Assembly: GCA_020723225.1 (NCBI GenBank)
Contig: DYJG01000164.1
Location: 1-6,175, forward strand
Direction of reading: 5' to 3'
Length of the DNA: 6,175 bases
From: Desulfobacca acetoxidans
GTDB lineage: Bacteria > Desulfobacterota > Desulfobaccia > Desulfobaccales > 0-14-0-80-60-11
The notes below the pieces were generated by a model. It saw nothing but the letters and a program-made list of their open reading frames with translations. It was not told the origin of the DNA and did no database searches. The position numbers and the translations under genes were made by a program. Shown here in pieces: positions 5,069-6,175 of the stretch (its first letter is position 1; every line of letters starts with the position of its first letter).

Positions 5069-5701
5069 CTAAAAAAACCGGATGGGCCACCGGTGTCTCC
5101 GGGCCAAAAGCCGCAAGCGCCAGGAGGGGTTGACCACCACCGGAAAACCGATATGGCGGAAAAGATGGAGATCCAGGAGATGATCCCCATAAGCAAAAGA
5201 CCGGCTGAGGTCCAGGCCTTGGGCCCGGGAGAGCTCCATCAGCAGAGTCAGTTTGTTCTCTCCCCGGGGATGAAGGCCGGTGAGTTCGCCGCTAAACTTG
5301 CTGCCGTTTTGCCCCACCTCGGTGGCAATAAGCCAATCCGCGCCCAGTTCCTCCTTCAGGGGCAGGGTGAGAAACGCCAGGGAGCCGGTGAGCAGGACGA
5401 TCTCATGCCCCTGGGCCTGGTGTTCCCGGACGCAGGCCAAAGCCGCTGGGCTCAGGCGAGGAGCGATCTTCTCCCGGTAACACCTGCGGGCCAAATGGAC
5501 GGTCTCGGCCACCGGCAAGCCCTGGAGATAAGTCTTATCCCGGAACCGCTCCCGGGGTTTTCGGGCCAGGCCCCCCAAAAAAACCAAGGCCCGGCTCACC
5601 GGCAGCAGGCCGTGGCGCACCAGATACCGGAAGAAAAGGCGTTCGGTGGCCCCCTGAATCAGAGTCTTATCCACGTCGAAAACGGCGGCAATACGACCCA
5701 T
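5069..5701 (-). CDS. HAD-IB family hydrolase (phosphoserine-phosphatase-like)
   Basis: The 210-residue protein has all four HAD motifs. Motif I is FDVDKTL, with nucleophile Asp9 and acid/base Asp11. Motif II is LLTGS, with Thr105. The motif III lysine is Lys150 (GENKL). Motif IV is YGDHLLD, with Asp173 and Asp177 for Mg2+. The helical cap between motifs I and II (about 16-85) and the VNPSWRLRLLARRHRWPI tail are typical of the HAD-IB/SerB-like group, a family of soluble phosphomonoesterases. The substrate cannot be read from sequence. ATG 5701 has a modest GGA upstream. The neighbouring membrane protein, possibly a phospholipid synthase, makes a lipid-phosphate substrate conceivable, but 174 bp separate them. 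A bona fide serB is less likely given the divergent tail. Confidence 0.88.
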   Translation of the reverse strand: MGRIAAVFDVDKTLIQGATERLFFRYLVRHGLLPVSRALVFLGGLARKPRERFRDKTYLQGLPVAETVHLARRCYREKIAPRLSPAALACVREHQAQGHEIVLLTGSLAFLTLPLKEELGADWLIATEVGQNGSKFSGELTGLHPRGENKLTLLMELSRAQGLDLSRSFAYGDHLLDLHLFRHIGFPVVVNPSWRLRLLARRHRWPIRFF

Positions 5702-5713
5702 GGGAGTTCCAAT

Positions 5714-5734
5714 TAAAAAGTAAAAAGTTAAAAG
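5714..5734. repeat. TAAAAAG heptamer, three copies
   Basis: TAAAAAG at 5714-5720 and 5721-5727, then the variant TTAAAAG at 5728-5734. The tract lies in the 5' leader of the HAD gene, starting 12 bp upstream of its ATG. It shares the 7-bp period of the other tracts but has a different unit. Confidence 0.6.
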
Positions 5735-5757
5735 TCCCCATCAATAACTTTTCATGA

Positions 5758-5766
5758 TTTATATCA
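5758..5766 (-). promoter_or_regulatory. Candidate extended -10 promoter for the HAD gene
   Basis: The minus strand reads TGATATAAA, a TGn plus TATAAA extended -10, inside an AT-rich spacer. It would start transcription about 50 nt upstream of ATG 5701. No good -35 lies at the right distance, which extended -10 promoters can tolerate. It is called by eye in an AT-rich stretch, so false positives are easy. Confidence 0.3.
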
Positions 5767-5828
5767 TTATCTTCGCTGGCAAATAAAGCAAAATTGCAAG
5801 GTAACGTATCGATAATCCTCATTTTTTA

Positions 5829-5867
5829 ACGGAAATCGGAAAACGGAAAATCGAAAACGGGAAACGG
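5829..5867. repeat. ACGGAAA-type degenerate heptamer array
   Basis: Successive 7-mers read ACGGAAA, TCGGAAA, ACGGAAA, ATCGAAA, ACGGGAA and a partial ACGG: about 5.5 units with point variation. The array starts 8 bp after the stop codon of the preceding gene (5878-5876). Unit degeneracy suggests an older tract than the exact CCCGGAA one. Confidence 0.75.
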
Positions 5868-5875
5868 CATTAGGG

Positions 5876-6175
5876 TCAGGCGGATCTTTTCCCGGAGGCG
5901 AAATAGATGCGGCCGTCCAGCACCACCGGAATCCCCCGGAGCACGCAGAGGCCCACGGCCAGCAAAATCAGACCGTGATTCAGGGGCTGCAGGGTTGCCA
6001 GGATTTGCGGATTCTCCAAAGCCAGGGCTTGGGTGAGGTAGAGAAAGCCGAAGACCAATGCCTTGGCCAGTCCGTAAAAAGCCCGCATAAAGCGGGAGGC
6101 CACCAGAAACCGCCCCCAGGGGGAGTGCATCATGCCGAAGCCTGATTTCCCCTGGGCCAGGGCCGCCCCCCGGAT
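5876..6175 (-). CDS. Membrane protein C-terminus, possible CDP-alcohol phosphatidyltransferase (5' end outside window)
   Basis: The frame is open from the window edge to TGA 5878-5876, giving 99 residues. A Met at 6133 could look like a start, but the frame continues upstream without a stop and the protein is probably longer. The visible part is GKSGFGMMHSPWGRFLVASR, then a probable membrane helix (about 36-53, KALVFGFLYLTQALAL), a short loop and a second helix (about 66-86). A basic tail, SGKRSA, ends it. The HSPxGRFLVxSRxMRAxYG stretch before paired helices resembles what I recall of the C-terminal half of CDP-alcohol phosphatidyltransferases. These make phospholipids from CDP-diacylglycerol and an alcohol in the inner membrane. 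The diagnostic DGxxAR motif would lie outside the window, so the assignment is tentative. That it is a real membrane protein is much more secure. Confidence 0.5.
   Translation of the reverse strand: MRGAALAQGKSGFGMMHSPWGRFLVASRFMRAFYGLAKALVFGFLYLTQALALENPQILATLQPLNHGLILLAVGLCVLRGIPVVLDGRIYFASGKRSA

Overview
The window is a compact, GC-rich stretch of bacterial DNA in which every gene I can support lies on the minus strand, so transcription runs from position 6175 towards position 1. Protein styles (tandem TRRCNLKC-type radical SAM enzymes, an MthK-like K+ channel, a TusA-like protein) and intergenic spacers filled with 7-bp-period tandem repeats suggest an anaerobic bacterium, perhaps a Desulfobacterota (former Deltaproteobacteria) member. 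This taxonomic guess is inference from overall flavour; no marker gene is present.

Layout in transcription order. (1) 6175-5876: the C-terminal part of a membrane protein, tentatively a CDP-alcohol phosphatidyltransferase. (2) A 174-bp AT-rich spacer with two heptamer repeat tracts and a possible extended -10 promoter. (3) 5701-5069: a HAD-IB (phosphoserine-phosphatase-like) hydrolase. (4) A 69-bp spacer with a GGAACCC-type heptamer tract and a possible promoter. (5) 4999-4790: a small coiled-coil protein of unknown function. (6) 4783-4412: a QueD/6-pyruvoyl-tetrahydropterin synthase family enzyme, bounded by 13-bp direct repeats. (7) A 106-bp spacer with an imperfect hairpin. (8) 4305-3097 and 3086-1869: two tandem paralogous radical SAM proteins with a shortened SPASM-like C-terminus. 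(9) 1872-685: a two-helix K+ channel with an RCK/TrkA-N regulatory region. (10) 688-188: a stand-alone cyclic-nucleotide-binding-domain protein. (11) A 115-bp spacer with heptamer repeats forming a perfect 19-bp inverted repeat. (12) 72-1: the start of a TusA/SirA/YedF-family sulfur carrier.

The genes from 4305 to 188 look like one translationally coupled unit: the two radical SAM genes are about 10 nt apart, the second overlaps the channel gene by TTGA, and the channel overlaps the CNB gene by ATGA. The channel and CNB protein probably form a split ligand-gated K+ channel. Why two radical SAM enzymes are coupled to it is unknown, and this is the most interesting question in the window. The small coiled-coil gene and queD sit just upstream on the same strand and may share the transcript. 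HAD, the membrane protein and tusA are separated by repeat-bearing spacers and may be independent units.
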